Positions 34,184 through 42,980 of a stretch of DNA of 64,000 bases are shown one piece after another (within the stretch, counting starts at the first letter, position 1; each line of letters starts with the position of its first letter). Source of the stretch: G963677325 sp963810555 (GTDB lineage Bacteria; Bacteroidota; Bacteroidia; Bacteroidales; Prolixibacteraceae); contig CAWENX010000017.1 in assembly GCA_963810555.1 (NCBI GenBank), positions 124,001-188,000 on the forward strand, given 5' to 3'. The notes beneath the pieces are model-generated. The model was given only the letters and a program-made list of their open reading frames with translations, ran no database searches and was not told where the DNA came from. Position numbers and translations under genes: made by a program.

Positions 34184-36613
34184 ATGCGCCTCTCAGAGGT
34201 TGTTCAAAATAACACTGTAATCATCACTAAGGTGCTCGGGCACGGATCTTTCCGGCGGAGAATCTCTGAAATGGGATTTGTTGCCGGAAAGGAAATAACA
34301 GTTTTGAAGAATGCCCCTCTCAAAGATCCAATTGAGTATCGGCTAATGGGTTACAATGTATCCCTTCGCCGGGCAGAGGCCAATCTTATTGAAGTCATTA
34401 CACCGGAAGAAGCGCTTAACCATAAATCCCGATCCCGAAGTTCCGGGATTGACAGGACAATCGACATGGAGATTCTTAAGACTTCCGCCCAAAAGAAAGG
34501 TAAGATCATCCATGTTGCCCTGGTCGGGAATCCCAATTGTGGCAAAACAACCCTTTTCAACAAGGTAACTAATTCAAAAGAGCATGTGGGCAACTATAGC
34601 GGAGTAACTGTTGATTCCAAAGTTGCGACATTTACAAAGAGCGATTACACCTTCAAAATGGTTGATCTGCCCGGCACTTATTCCCTCACTTCCTATTCTC
34701 CGGAAGAACTGTTTACACGCAATTATATCATTGAGGAGACACCCGACATTGTTTTAAACGTGATTGATTCAACCAACCTTGAAAGGAACATGTATCTCAC
34801 AACCCAGCTCATCGATATGGATATCAAGGTTGTAATTGCCCTTAATATGTATGATGACCTGGTTACGGGAGGCGCCAAACTGGATATCAAAGATTTGGGA
34901 GCGATGATGGGAATTCCGATCGTACCGACTGCTGCCAATAAAGGACAAGGTCTCGACGATCTCCTTGATAAAATTATCGATGTGTTTGAAGACAGGGATC
35001 CGGTTGTGAGGCATATTCATATCAATTATGGTGAAGAGTTGGAGAAATCCATCAAGGCCATCAGGAAAGAAATAATAGAAGATAAACCCATCAGGGCAAA
35101 ATTATCATCAAGATATCTTGCTATTCGTCTGATTGACAAAGATCAGGAAGTAATAAAAACACTCGATGGCTCTTCCAATATTCAAAAGATAAGAGAGGTT
35201 GCCCTAAAGGAGATAATCCGTCTTGAATCGAGGCTGAATGAAGAAAGTTCGCATCTGATTACTGATGCAAAATATGGTTTTGTTGCCGGAGCTCTCAAAG
35301 AAACGTATACCCAGGGAATTCATTGGCGACACGACATTAGCAAAAAAATTGACCTCCTGCTCACGCATAAGTACCTTGGATTCCCTGTATTTATGCTGTT
35401 TATGTTCATCACTTTTTTTGCAACATTCAGCCTGGGGTCTATCCCCATGAACTGGATCAATAAAGGAGTTGTCCTGATCTCTGAATTCATTAAAGCAGAA
35501 ATGCCACCGGGTATGTTAAAGGATTTATTTGTTGACGGAATTATAAAAGGGATCGGAAGTATTATTGTATTCTTTCCCAATATAATGATACTATTTTTCT
35601 TTACTTCGCTTATGGAGGATACCGGATACATGGCCCGCGCCGCCTTCATCATGGATAAACTGATGCATAAAATAGGACTGCACGGACGCTCCTTTATTCC
35701 GATGCTAATGGGTTTCGGATGTAACGTACCGGCCATAATGGCCACACGAACAATACGAAACCGCAGTGACAGACTGCTTACAATGCTGATCATACCCTTT
35801 ATGTCCTGTTCGGCAAGATTGCCGGTTTATATTATACTTATTTCAGCTTTCTTCAAAAACTATCCTGCGCTGATACTCACTTCACTGTACCTTTTAGGGA
35901 TAGTAACAGCCATAGTAACCGCCAAAATATTGAACCGGACCCTTTTTCGCAGAAAAGAAACCCCGTTTGTAATGGAATTACCATCCTACAGGATGCCGGT
36001 CATGCGAAATACACTTCTTCACATGTGGGATAAAAGTAGCCAGTATTTCAAAAAAATAGGGGGAACCGTATTGATCGCGGTGATCATCATTTGGTCACTT
36101 GAATATTTTCCGCGGCATGAAAATTCCGATTTTAGCAACATTACAAACCACAACACCGAAATTCGTCCTGAGAATCAGAATAGTTCCCTGATTGAGGACT
36201 CTTATCTCGGTAAGATTGGGAAATTCATCGAACCCGCATTGAGGCCTCTCGGCTTCGACTGGAAAATGGGAATTTCCCTGATTGCAGGAATTCCGGCAAA
36301 AGAGATTGTGGTCAGCACAATGGGTGTACTTTATGAAACAGGAAATCAGAAGAATGATGTATTGCTTCAGTCGGTTCTGAAAAAAGAGGTGTATCATTCA
36401 GGCCCTAAAGCAGGAGTTCCTGTATTCAATAAAGCAGTAGCGCTCTCTTTCCTGATTTTTGTCCTGTTGTACTTTCCTTGTATTGCAGTGCTTGCAACAA
36501 TAGGCCGTGAATCGGGAAGCTGGAAATGGTCCTTATTTACTGTTTTTTATACGACAGCGTTCGCATGGCTTCTGTCTTTTTTAACCTATCAAATTGCTTT
36601 GAGTTTTCTCTGA
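34184..36613 (+). CDS. feoB: Ferrous iron transporter FeoA-FeoB fusion
   Basis: It takes up Fe2+ across the inner membrane. From the ATG at 34184 the first 75 residues are a FeoA (SH3-like) domain (MRLSEVVQNN...MGFVAGKEI). A linker follows whose codons contain a palindrome (34425-34450), then the FeoB G-domain with GNPNCGKT (about 115-122), DLPGTYSL and NMYD. The Gate/Core membrane region has the motifs GFGCNVPAIMATR and GIPAKEIVVSTMGVLY. About ten helices end in LSFLTYQIALSFL. The frame extends upstream to 34148 but lacks homology there. A small Cys-rich partner follows. Confidence 0.95.
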   Translation: MRLSEVVQNNTVIITKVLGHGSFRRRISEMGFVAGKEITVLKNAPLKDPIEYRLMGYNVSLRRAEANLIEVITPEEALNHKSRSRSSGIDRTIDMEILKTSAQKKGKIIHVALVGNPNCGKTTLFNKVTNSKEHVGNYSGVTVDSKVATFTKSDYTFKMVDLPGTYSLTSYSPEELFTRNYIIEETPDIVLNVIDSTNLERNMYLTTQLIDMDIKVVIALNMYDDLVTGGAKLDIKDLGAMMGIPIVPTAANKGQGLDDLLDKIIDVFEDRDPVVRHIHINYGEELEKSIKAIRKEIIEDKPIRAKLSSRYLAIRLIDKDQEVIKTLDGSSNIQKIREVALKEIIRLESRLNEESSHLITDAKYGFVAGALKETYTQGIHWRHDISKKIDLLLTHKYLGFPVFMLFMFITFFATFSLGSIPMNWINKGVVLISEFIKAEMPPGMLKDLFVDGIIKGIGSIIVFFPNIMILFFFTSLMEDTGYMARAAFIMDKLMHKIGLHGRSFIPMLMGFGCNVPAIMATRTIRNRSDRLLTMLIIPFMSCSARLPVYIILISAFFKNYPALILTSLYLLGIVTAIVTAKILNRTLFRRKETPFVMELPSYRMPVMRNTLLHMWDKSSQYFKKIGGTVLIAVIIIWSLEYFPRHENSDFSNITNHNTEIRPENQNSSLIEDSYLGKIGKFIEPALRPLGFDWKMGISLIAGIPAKEIVVSTMGVLYETGNQKNDVLLQSVLKKEVYHSGPKAGVPVFNKAVALSFLIFVLLYFPCIAVLATIGRESGSWKWSLFTVFYTTAFAWLLSFLTYQIALSFL
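34425..34450. repeat. Dispersed palindrome inside feoAB
   Basis: AATCCCG (34425-34431) and CGGGATT (34444-34450) flank an inner ATCCCGAAGTTCCGGGAT. It encodes Lys-Ser-Arg-Ser-Arg-Ser-Ser-Gly-Ile in the FeoA-FeoB linker and keeps the frame. Related palindromes lie at 47998-48015 and 62762-62781. Confidence 0.8.
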
Positions 36614-36626
36614 TAAAGTTTATTCT

Positions 36627-36794
36627 ATGCAGGAAATCATAACATGGATTGTCATTTTAGCTGCCCTGACCTTTCTTGTATTAAATATAGTCAGGGTTTC
36701 CAGGTTGTTTAAAAAGCGGGATCCCTGCAAAGGATGTGGAAGTGTTTGCGATAATTGCCCCGTTTATATGAATAAAACAAACAAAGGCAAATGA
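36627..36794 (+). CDS. FeoB-associated Cys-rich membrane protein
   Basis: This 55-residue protein starts at the ATG at 36627, 13 bp after the feoAB stop. It has one N-terminal transmembrane helix (IITWIVILAALTFLVLNIV) followed by a basic stretch and the cysteine cluster CKGCGSVCDNCP (four Cys). It matches the FeoB-associated Cys-rich family, encoded next to feoB in many anaerobes. It probably assists iron transport at the membrane, but the mechanism is unknown. Confidence 0.85.
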   Translation: MQEIITWIVILAALTFLVLNIVRVSRLFKKRDPCKGCGSVCDNCPVYMNKTNKGK

Positions 36795-36839
36795 ATTCCA
36801 GTATTTCATCTGCCTTAGAAATTAAAAATAGTCTTTAAA

Positions 36840-38006
36840 TCAATTTAACCTGCTTTCCAAAATCTTCGCAATATCCGACGGAGTTAAATCCCCTCTTTCG
36901 CCGGTTGCAACTCTTCCTCTGCTTATAAAGCGGTCCACCACTTTGGATATAATTTCATCCCCAATCCCATAATCAACAAGTTTCGTTTTTACGCCCAAAG
37001 ACTCAAAAAACTCAACTGTCTTTTGAATTGCGGCATTTATCCTGTCGGCTTCACTGCCTTCGGTAATCTTCCAAACCCTTTCGCCGTACTGAAGTATTTT
37101 TTCTTTTTTATTCTCCATCTTCACCTGCATCATTCCTGGTAAAACAATAGCGAGGGTCTGACCGTGATCGATACCATAAAATGCTGTAATTTCATGTCCT
37201 ATATGGTGTGTTCCCCAATCCTGGGGTACTCCGCATCCGATCAGTTCGTTAAGGGCCATTGTTGCCGCCCACATAAAGTTGGCTGCTGAATCATAATCCT
37301 GCCTGTTTGCAAGTACTTTTGGCCCCTCTTCAATAAGAGTTATTAGAATTGATTCAGCAAACCTGTCCTGGACAGGCGAATTTACCGGGTAAGTCAGGTA
37401 TTGCTCCATCACATGAATAAAAGCATCAATAATTCCATTGGCTACCTGAATTTGCGGAAGCGAAAATACAACTTCGGGATCAAGGATTGAGAATTGGGGC
37501 ATCACTAATTGAGAATAGAATGCCATCTTTTCCTTGCTTTCCCACTTTGTGATTACCGAATTCCCGTTCATTTCCGAACCAGTGGCGGGAAGTGTCAAAA
37601 CAGCCCCGAGCGGTATGGCCTGAGTAATTTTTATGTCATTGCGATGCGAAAGGATTTCCCAGGGATCATCGCCTTCCCAAAGAGCAGCCGCTGCAATGAA
37701 TTTTGTGCCGTCCAGAACGGATCCTCCGCCGACTGCAAGCAAAAAGTCAATCTTTTCCCGTTTGACAACTTCAACTGCTTTCATCAGGGTCTCATAATGC
37801 GGATTGGGCTCGATGCCGCCGAATTCAACCAGGTCAAATCCCAGCAGTGCATCCATAACCTGCCTGTAGACGCCGTTTTTCATGATACTGCCTCCTCCGT
37901 ATGTCATAAGAATTTTCTTCCCTTTCGGAACAAGACTTGTGAGTTTTCTGATTTCACCTTTACCAAAACAAATCCTTACCGGATTATAAAATTCAAAATT
38001 TCTCAT
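36840..38006 (-). CDS. yqhD: YqhD-type iron-containing alcohol dehydrogenase
   Basis: This is an NADPH-dependent aldehyde reductase of the group III iron/zinc alcohol dehydrogenases. At 388 residues it matches E. coli YqhD across its length: GKGEIRKL, YGGGSIMKNGVY, GGIEPNPHYETL, AVGGGSVLDGTKFIAAA, LTLPATGSEMN, and the metal ligands around DAFIHVMEQY and the late HHIGHEITAFYGIDHGQ. It lies 31 bp downstream of argF on the same strand and may be co-transcribed. The likely role is aldehyde detoxification or fermentation. Confidence 0.95.
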   Translation of the reverse strand: MRNFEFYNPVRICFGKGEIRKLTSLVPKGKKILMTYGGGSIMKNGVYRQVMDALLGFDLVEFGGIEPNPHYETLMKAVEVVKREKIDFLLAVGGGSVLDGTKFIAAAALWEGDDPWEILSHRNDIKITQAIPLGAVLTLPATGSEMNGNSVITKWESKEKMAFYSQLVMPQFSILDPEVVFSLPQIQVANGIIDAFIHVMEQYLTYPVNSPVQDRFAESILITLIEEGPKVLANRQDYDSAANFMWAATMALNELIGCGVPQDWGTHHIGHEITAFYGIDHGQTLAIVLPGMMQVKMENKKEKILQYGERVWKITEGSEADRINAAIQKTVEFFESLGVKTKLVDYGIGDEIISKVVDRFISRGRVATGERGDLTPSDIAKILESRLN

Positions 38007-38037
38007 GTAACACTATTTATATCAAACATATATAAAA

Positions 38038-39039
38038 TCAACTCCCTAATGTGGAAAGCATAACTGCTTTTATCGTATGCATTCTGTTTCCGGCTTGCTC
38101 AAAGACAATTGAAGCCGGACTTTCAAAAACCTCATCGCTCACTTCCATTTCCTCAATACCGAAATCCCGGTAAATCTGCTCCCCGGTTTTAGTCTTTCGG
38201 TCATGAAAGGCAGGAAGGCAATGAAGAAACTTAACATTTGGATTCCCCGTAAGCTCCATTACCCTTTTATTAACCTGATAAGGCTTAAGAAGTTCAATTC
38301 TTTTGGCCCAGGTTTCCTTTGGCTCTCCCATTGAAACCCAAACATCGGTATAAAGAAAATCACAATCTCTGACGGCTTCATCGATATCATCAGTAATCAG
38401 GATTTTACCGCCGGTTTTCGATGCAATATTCCTGCATTCATTCTGCAACTTCTTATCAGGTTGGCAAACAAAAGGAGCGGCAGCCCTGAAATCCATACCC
38501 ATCTTTGCAGCACCGATCATTAAAGTATTGCCTGTATTATTCCTCGCATCGCCCAAATAAGCAAACCTGATCTCATTCAATTGTTTAAATGAATGCTCCC
38601 TCATAGTAAGCAAATCTGCAAGAACCTGTGTGGGATGATATTCATCAGTCAAACCGTTCCATACCGGGACTCCTGCATACTCAGCAATCTCCTCAACAAT
38701 AGACTGCGAGTAGCCCCTATATCCAATACCATCATACATCGATCCCAAAACCCGTGCCGTGTCCTTCATCGATTCTTTCTCACCGATCTGATTCCCTGTG
38801 GAGCCGAGATAGGTAATATGAGCGCCCTGATCATAAGCCGCCACTTCGAATGCACACCTGGTGCGGGTTGAAGCCTTTTCAAATACAAGGACAATATTTT
38901 TCCCCACAAGCCGTGCTCCCTCAGTTCCCGATTTTTTAGCCCACTTTAATTCAGCGGCCAGCTCAAGCAAATAATCAATCTCTTCCGCACTGAAATCCAT
39001 AAGATTCAGAAAATGCCTGTTTCGCAGGTTAATAACCAT
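38038..39039 (-). CDS. argF: Ornithine carbamoyltransferase
   Basis: It joins ornithine and carbamoyl phosphate to citrulline, or runs in reverse in arginine catabolism. The carbamoyl-phosphate loop is STRTR (57-61), with HPTQ (135-138) and HCLP (273-276). The 333-residue length and the sequence resemble E. coli ArgF/ArgI and ArcB more than the N-acetylornithine transcarbamylase many Bacteroidetes use for synthesis. No arcA or arcC is in the window, so direction is undecided. It precedes yqhD. Confidence 0.93.
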   Translation of the reverse strand: MVINLRNRHFLNLMDFSAEEIDYLLELAAELKWAKKSGTEGARLVGKNIVLVFEKASTRTRCAFEVAAYDQGAHITYLGSTGNQIGEKESMKDTARVLGSMYDGIGYRGYSQSIVEEIAEYAGVPVWNGLTDEYHPTQVLADLLTMREHSFKQLNEIRFAYLGDARNNTGNTLMIGAAKMGMDFRAAAPFVCQPDKKLQNECRNIASKTGGKILITDDIDEAVRDCDFLYTDVWVSMGEPKETWAKRIELLKPYQVNKRVMELTGNPNVKFLHCLPAFHDRKTKTGEQIYRDFGIEEMEVSDEVFESPASIVFEQAGNRMHTIKAVMLSTLGS

Positions 39040-39123
39040 TTTACCTTTAATTAAAATGAAATTATTCCCAAAATTCGTAAAAAGCAGGATATATAAAAAA
39101 CAATTTCAAAGATAAATTTATTA

Positions 39124-40100
39124 AAGTTTCCCACATTTATATAGCCCAATAATCGGGCATGTTAAATTTCATAATTAACTGTTTATCATCTTCTAACCTT
39201 CATGTATTCAATCCAATGCAAGTTGGACGACATTTTTGCTATTAATTTGGTCATTATCTTCATATTGTTCCAGAACATTGAGCATGGCCAGCAACTGCCT
39301 GCATGTTTGATTGTTTTGCATAAGTTTTTCAATTGTTTCCTCTATGTCAATATTCAAAACCATTGTTAGCTGTACCAACATCTTTATAAATACCCTGATC
39401 AACCATTCCCATAATGTCAGTTCGATCAGTTATTGCTGGGTTTCACGGAACAGTCCGCCTGAGCATCGAAACCGCTACTTCACCCTTTAGCTTGTCCAAC
39501 TCTTCAACCCTTTTATGGCCGGGTGATTTACTGTCGCGCTTTTTCCCGAACCGGCGATTCAACTCCTTTGGGGATAAGCCGCAATTCCCTTTTTTCCACT
39601 TCTCCCTGTGAAGTGAAAAATCGGTGGCAATATGGTTTTTGCCATACCAAAACCCTAACATAAGCAGTTTGCGCCAATCCATCCAAGGATTGTTCATCAA
39701 TCGGTAACAGGTATTGTCATCGATCCTTTCAAGTAAGTTTTTACCCTGGTTTTGCATCGTGCAAATACTTTCGCTGCGTAGCCTAAAAATCAACAGGGAA
39801 AGCAACAGTGAACAAACATCAAACCCTTTGCTTTTAAAAGATCCAAATCCTGTTAAAAACTGTCTGATCCTGAAGGTTGAAAATAAATGGAGCACCCCCT
39901 CGTCGGTTTTTTCATTATTGCAAAGAACGCTCTCTAATTCGCTTAAATATGCTATTTTAGAGGACATAAATAGTGGTTTTAAGAATGAACTGCCTTTTGA
40001 TGTGTAACTAACTCAAATATAGCAATTTAATTTCTATTTTACCGCTACTTATATCATTTAACATACCTTGTAAATCAATTATTTCCTACGTGGGAAACTT
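39124..40100 (-). mobile_element. Internally deleted insertion sequence (IS4-like DDE)
   Basis: Perfect 11-bp terminal inverted repeats AAGTTTCCCAC lie at 39124-39134 and, inverted, at 40090-40100. A second inner pair (GCATGTTAAAT at 39158 and ATTTAACATAC at 40057) extends the ends. The 977-bp interior holds only pieces of a transposase. I see no clear target-site duplication. The element is not autonomous but could be moved by a full-length relative. Confidence 0.8.
39208..39967 (-). pseudogene. Transposase remnant with internal deletions
   Basis: The N-terminal part (from 39967) reads DDNTCYRLMNNPWMDWRKLLM, the usual opening of IS4-type DDE transposases. It then jumps directly to LGFWYGKNHIATDFSLHREKW and the KRDSKSPGHKRVEELDK region, so the segment with the first catalytic Asp is missing. 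A stop at 39443 follows MLRRTV, just before the expected second Asp. The last 64 residues reappear in another frame (39208-39402; IEETIEKLMQNNQTC). It cannot make an active enzyme. Confidence 0.78.
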
Positions 40101-40204
40101 CAGTAATATTTATATATATGTTGTTTCGTTTAGATTGTCACAACACCTCATTTGGGCTTTGGATTAACAAAAGATTTTAAGAAATAAGGCAGGGGATAGA
40201 AAAG

Positions 40205-40233
40205 GTATAGACAAGGCATTGCCTTGTCTATAC
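40205..40233. repeat. Palindrome GTATAGACAAGGCA type
   Basis: The 14-bp arms GTATAGACAAGGCA and TGCCTTGTCTATAC surround a single T. A relative, AGACAAGGCATGCCTTGTCT, lies at 61889-61908. Confidence 0.85.
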
Positions 40234-40336
40234 GTGCGGTAAAAATTTAACCGATACTTTTATGGGCTTGCGTCTTCGACGCAGTTGAGGAATGCCGATT
40301 ACCGTTATAAACAATGAACCTTTTAGATGCAATGGG

Positions 40337-40462
40337 GGTAGAGACGCGATTAATCGCGTCTCTACCAGGAATATTATTGACAGGAATATTATTGACAATT
40401 AATCGCGTCTCTACTGGGATAATATTGACAGGAATATTATTGACGATTAATCGCGTCTCTGC
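40337..40462. repeat. GTAGAGACGCGATT palindrome with derived half-copies
   Basis: A perfect 30-bp palindrome with arms GGTAGAGACGCGATT lies at 40337-40366. Right-half copies follow at about 40397-40414 and 40445-40462, each preceded by CAGGAATATTATTGA. This makes a roughly 48-bp unit repeated twice. Confidence 0.9.
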
Positions 40463-40646
40463 GGTTGCCACAATTGGTAAAACTCAACACATCGTTTTTG
40501 TTCTTTGCAGTTTGAAAATATTGTTTTATGTTTATCCCTCTGATTTAATCTACGTCCGTTGAATGTTTCGCTTGAATCTTCAGTGCGTCGAAGGATAAAA
40601 ATGAAATGATGAAGATTAAAATTCACCAGAAATAATTCTTATTAAT

Positions 40647-42905
40647 ATGCTAAAATCTAATTCTTTACGGGCAAAGTCCTTTTTGTTTGCCGCCCTTATA
40701 GTTTTCATGTGCCACTTTACCGGCAAATCTGCAGACTGGGATGAAGTCCAGAAATTAAAGCTGGATTACATCACCCAGTTGGCCAAAAATGCCATGGAAC
40801 AGCAGAAATTGACAACCCTTCCGGGGGCTTCAATCCCTTTTCCGGCTTCGATCACCGACAGCCCGAAGATGAAGCTGTTGAGCAAAAGTTCAAAAGAGCT
40901 TAAAATTAAGCTGACCGACATTCAGAACGAGGGGCGCAGGCCTTCGGGTGATGTAATCCGTTTTTCATTGACTAAACCGATGGACATGTTAAGCAAGGGA
41001 ACAGGGATCACATTGCTGGTTAAAACTGATCCCGGTTCTTCAAGGGAAATACGGTTTGGGTTCAGATTGATCGGAGCGGATGGCAAAACTGCTGATATTC
41101 TGCCTTTTATTCCCATTGTTGACAACTGGGGCGATCAAACGCATGAAATATATTTTGACTGGGCTTTTATCAATTACAGCAATGTTAAAGATGCCATCGC
41201 GGTCTTGAAACAGGTAAACGCCATTGAATTCCTTGCAAGCTCCATAAAAAGGGCTCCTGAGCGCGGAACCAGCTCGTCTGCCCAATCGGCTTCGTTCACT
41301 ATTTCCAATATGAAGGTTGTTGATTATTTGACCGGTAGTTATGATTCCGACAGGTTTATGCCGGAACAAGGCAAAGATCCTGATCTGACACTGATGCACC
41401 GCTGCCAGGAGGTTACAGGTATTGTGGCCACTTATGGAGGAAAAGAGGGAATAAAATCTGCCCTTGAATCCCTCGATCTGGCCGCACGTACCCAATGCTG
41501 GGACGGCAGCTGGCTGGATGGACGACGCGGTGCCAACACCATCACAAGCGGTGAATGGACTCACGGCTTTGCTATCTATGGAATGTTAACCGGCTATGTC
41601 GCTCTTGAAAAGGCAAAAGTGCCACAGTTGAATCAGAAAATCACCATCGGGCCCTTTACCATGACCCGCCGCGATTTTTACAAGCGTATGTTTTATCGTG
41701 CCGCAATGTCGAGGGCAGGGATAGCTCCGCCTTCAAAATACCGCGATGATATCATCGGCGGAAACACTTTGATTTCAGGCGCAAACAGGGTTTTGGGTTA
41801 TGCTATTGGGATGAGGATGGTAGCCGATATCCTGCCTGCAGATCAGAAGAAAATAGTCATGTCAAAATACAATGAACTGATGGACGAGATTGTGGATGCT
41901 CAGGGAAAATTCTCCGGCGGATTCCCCATTCTTGCTGAAGGTGACAGGTTTGACGGCGCAGGAATCCATTACGATGCAGGATATACACGTACCCATATGG
42001 ATTGGCTGGTTCTTGCTGCCTATCGTACAGGTGATCCTCGGTTTATTGAAATCCTGAAGCGTTACCAGGATGCTTTTACTGCTGTTATGGATTCAAGAGG
42101 GCTTGGTCTTGTCAGGCTTTATTCTGAAAGGGGGCATTCAGAAGCCCGTTCAGACGACAGGGGAAGTTCACAACTTGTAATTCCGGATATCACAGCACAG
42201 GTGGGGATGATTTACCATCTGCCGGTTATTGCTCAATGGGGTTATAACTGCGGCATGGCACAATGGCTCAATTGGGACCAGAATAAGCACAACTTCTGGT
42301 CAAGTATGAGCCAGAGCCGTGGTTACGGTCTTGGAGCCCATACACAGATCATGCTGGATGATTTTACAAAAGAACCTGAGCCCCGGGATATCGGATATCT
42401 TTTCCCCCGCCAGTTCCCGATCTGGTCAACCACCCTTTACACAAAAAATAACCAGCCTGTCAGGACTTCACACATTTATATCAAACCTGACGGAACAATG
42501 GCCAACGATTTTAAAATTGAGGTCGGAATGTATCCCGAAACAGTCGGCGTTCCCGTTTCGGTGAAGAGTCCGGAAGGAACAGTTATTGCCGAAGCCCTTG
42601 AACTTGACGGCTGGCCAAAATTATTGCCTGAAAATGCCGTATTAACCGTAACCGTTAATGGCGAGGCTGTGACAAAAACCCAGCCCGGAAAACCCTTTCA
42701 CCTTAAATTAAACGGCAGAACAATCATCATGATAACCGGCCCCGAAATACAACTGCCGAAAGAGGCAAATAATGTGAAAGTTCCTTTTAAAGCAGCATTC
42801 ATACTTGAACCTCAGGGCCACCAAAAAGAGCTTTCAGTTACTTTAACAGTTAACAGGGAAGCTGTGCCTTATACTCATGAATTCATTGATCTGGCAAAGA
42901 AATAA
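40647..42905 (+). CDS. Unrecognised large secreted protein, possible alpha-toroid carbohydrate enzyme
   Basis: I do not recognise the family. The 752-residue protein has an N-terminal signal segment (LFAALIVFMCHFTG). A beta-sandwich-like region (about 60-240; GTGITLLVKTDPG, IRFGFRLIGADG) precedes a helical region (about 250-600) with repeated aromatic-rich turns such as TQCWDGSWLDGRRG, ILAEGDRFDGAGIHYDAGYTR and QWGYNCGMAQWLN. That layout resembles polysaccharide lyase or hydrolase (alpha/alpha) toroids followed by a C-terminal beta domain (about 600-752). Histidine, tyrosine and arginine in HYDAGYTRTHMDW would be candidate active-site residues. All functional statements are inference. Confidence 0.7.
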   Translation: MLKSNSLRAKSFLFAALIVFMCHFTGKSADWDEVQKLKLDYITQLAKNAMEQQKLTTLPGASIPFPASITDSPKMKLLSKSSKELKIKLTDIQNEGRRPSGDVIRFSLTKPMDMLSKGTGITLLVKTDPGSSREIRFGFRLIGADGKTADILPFIPIVDNWGDQTHEIYFDWAFINYSNVKDAIAVLKQVNAIEFLASSIKRAPERGTSSSAQSASFTISNMKVVDYLTGSYDSDRFMPEQGKDPDLTLMHRCQEVTGIVATYGGKEGIKSALESLDLAARTQCWDGSWLDGRRGANTITSGEWTHGFAIYGMLTGYVALEKAKVPQLNQKITIGPFTMTRRDFYKRMFYRAAMSRAGIAPPSKYRDDIIGGNTLISGANRVLGYAIGMRMVADILPADQKKIVMSKYNELMDEIVDAQGKFSGGFPILAEGDRFDGAGIHYDAGYTRTHMDWLVLAAYRTGDPRFIEILKRYQDAFTAVMDSRGLGLVRLYSERGHSEARSDDRGSSQLVIPDITAQVGMIYHLPVIAQWGYNCGMAQWLNWDQNKHNFWSSMSQSRGYGLGAHTQIMLDDFTKEPEPRDIGYLFPRQFPIWSTTLYTKNNQPVRTSHIYIKPDGTMANDFKIEVGMYPETVGVPVSVKSPEGTVIAEALELDGWPKLLPENAVLTVTVNGEAVTKTQPGKPFHLKLNGRTIIMITGPEIQLPKEANNVKVPFKAAFILEPQGHQKELSVTLTVNREAVPYTHEFIDLAKK

Positions 42906-42929
42906 ATCAACATCTCAAAGTACGCGATA

Positions 42930-42959
42930 AATCCCCGGCCTTAAAACCGGGGATTTTCA
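42930..42959 (+). terminator. Rho-independent terminator after the 752-residue protein
   Basis: The stem AATCCCCGG (42930-42938) pairs with CCGGGGATT (42947-42955), with loop CCTTAAAA and then TTTTCATTTT. It is 25 bp past the stop. Confidence 0.88.
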
Positions 42960-42980
42960 TTTTAAGGCCATAAAAAGCCC

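Larger units (their letters stand above)
40101..40646. other. Gene-free region rich in palindromes upstream of the 752-residue protein
   Basis: This 546-bp stretch contains the palindromes at 40205-40233 and 40337-40366 and a 48-bp tandem unit. The reading frames that cross it are written by the repeats and are not genes. Confidence 0.7.

Noticed and set aside
40247..40562. Two overlapping reading frames on opposite strands across the palindromes
   Set aside because: Their sequences (repeats of NNIPV and ILLT words) are written by the 48-bp palindromic unit, with no start signals or homology.
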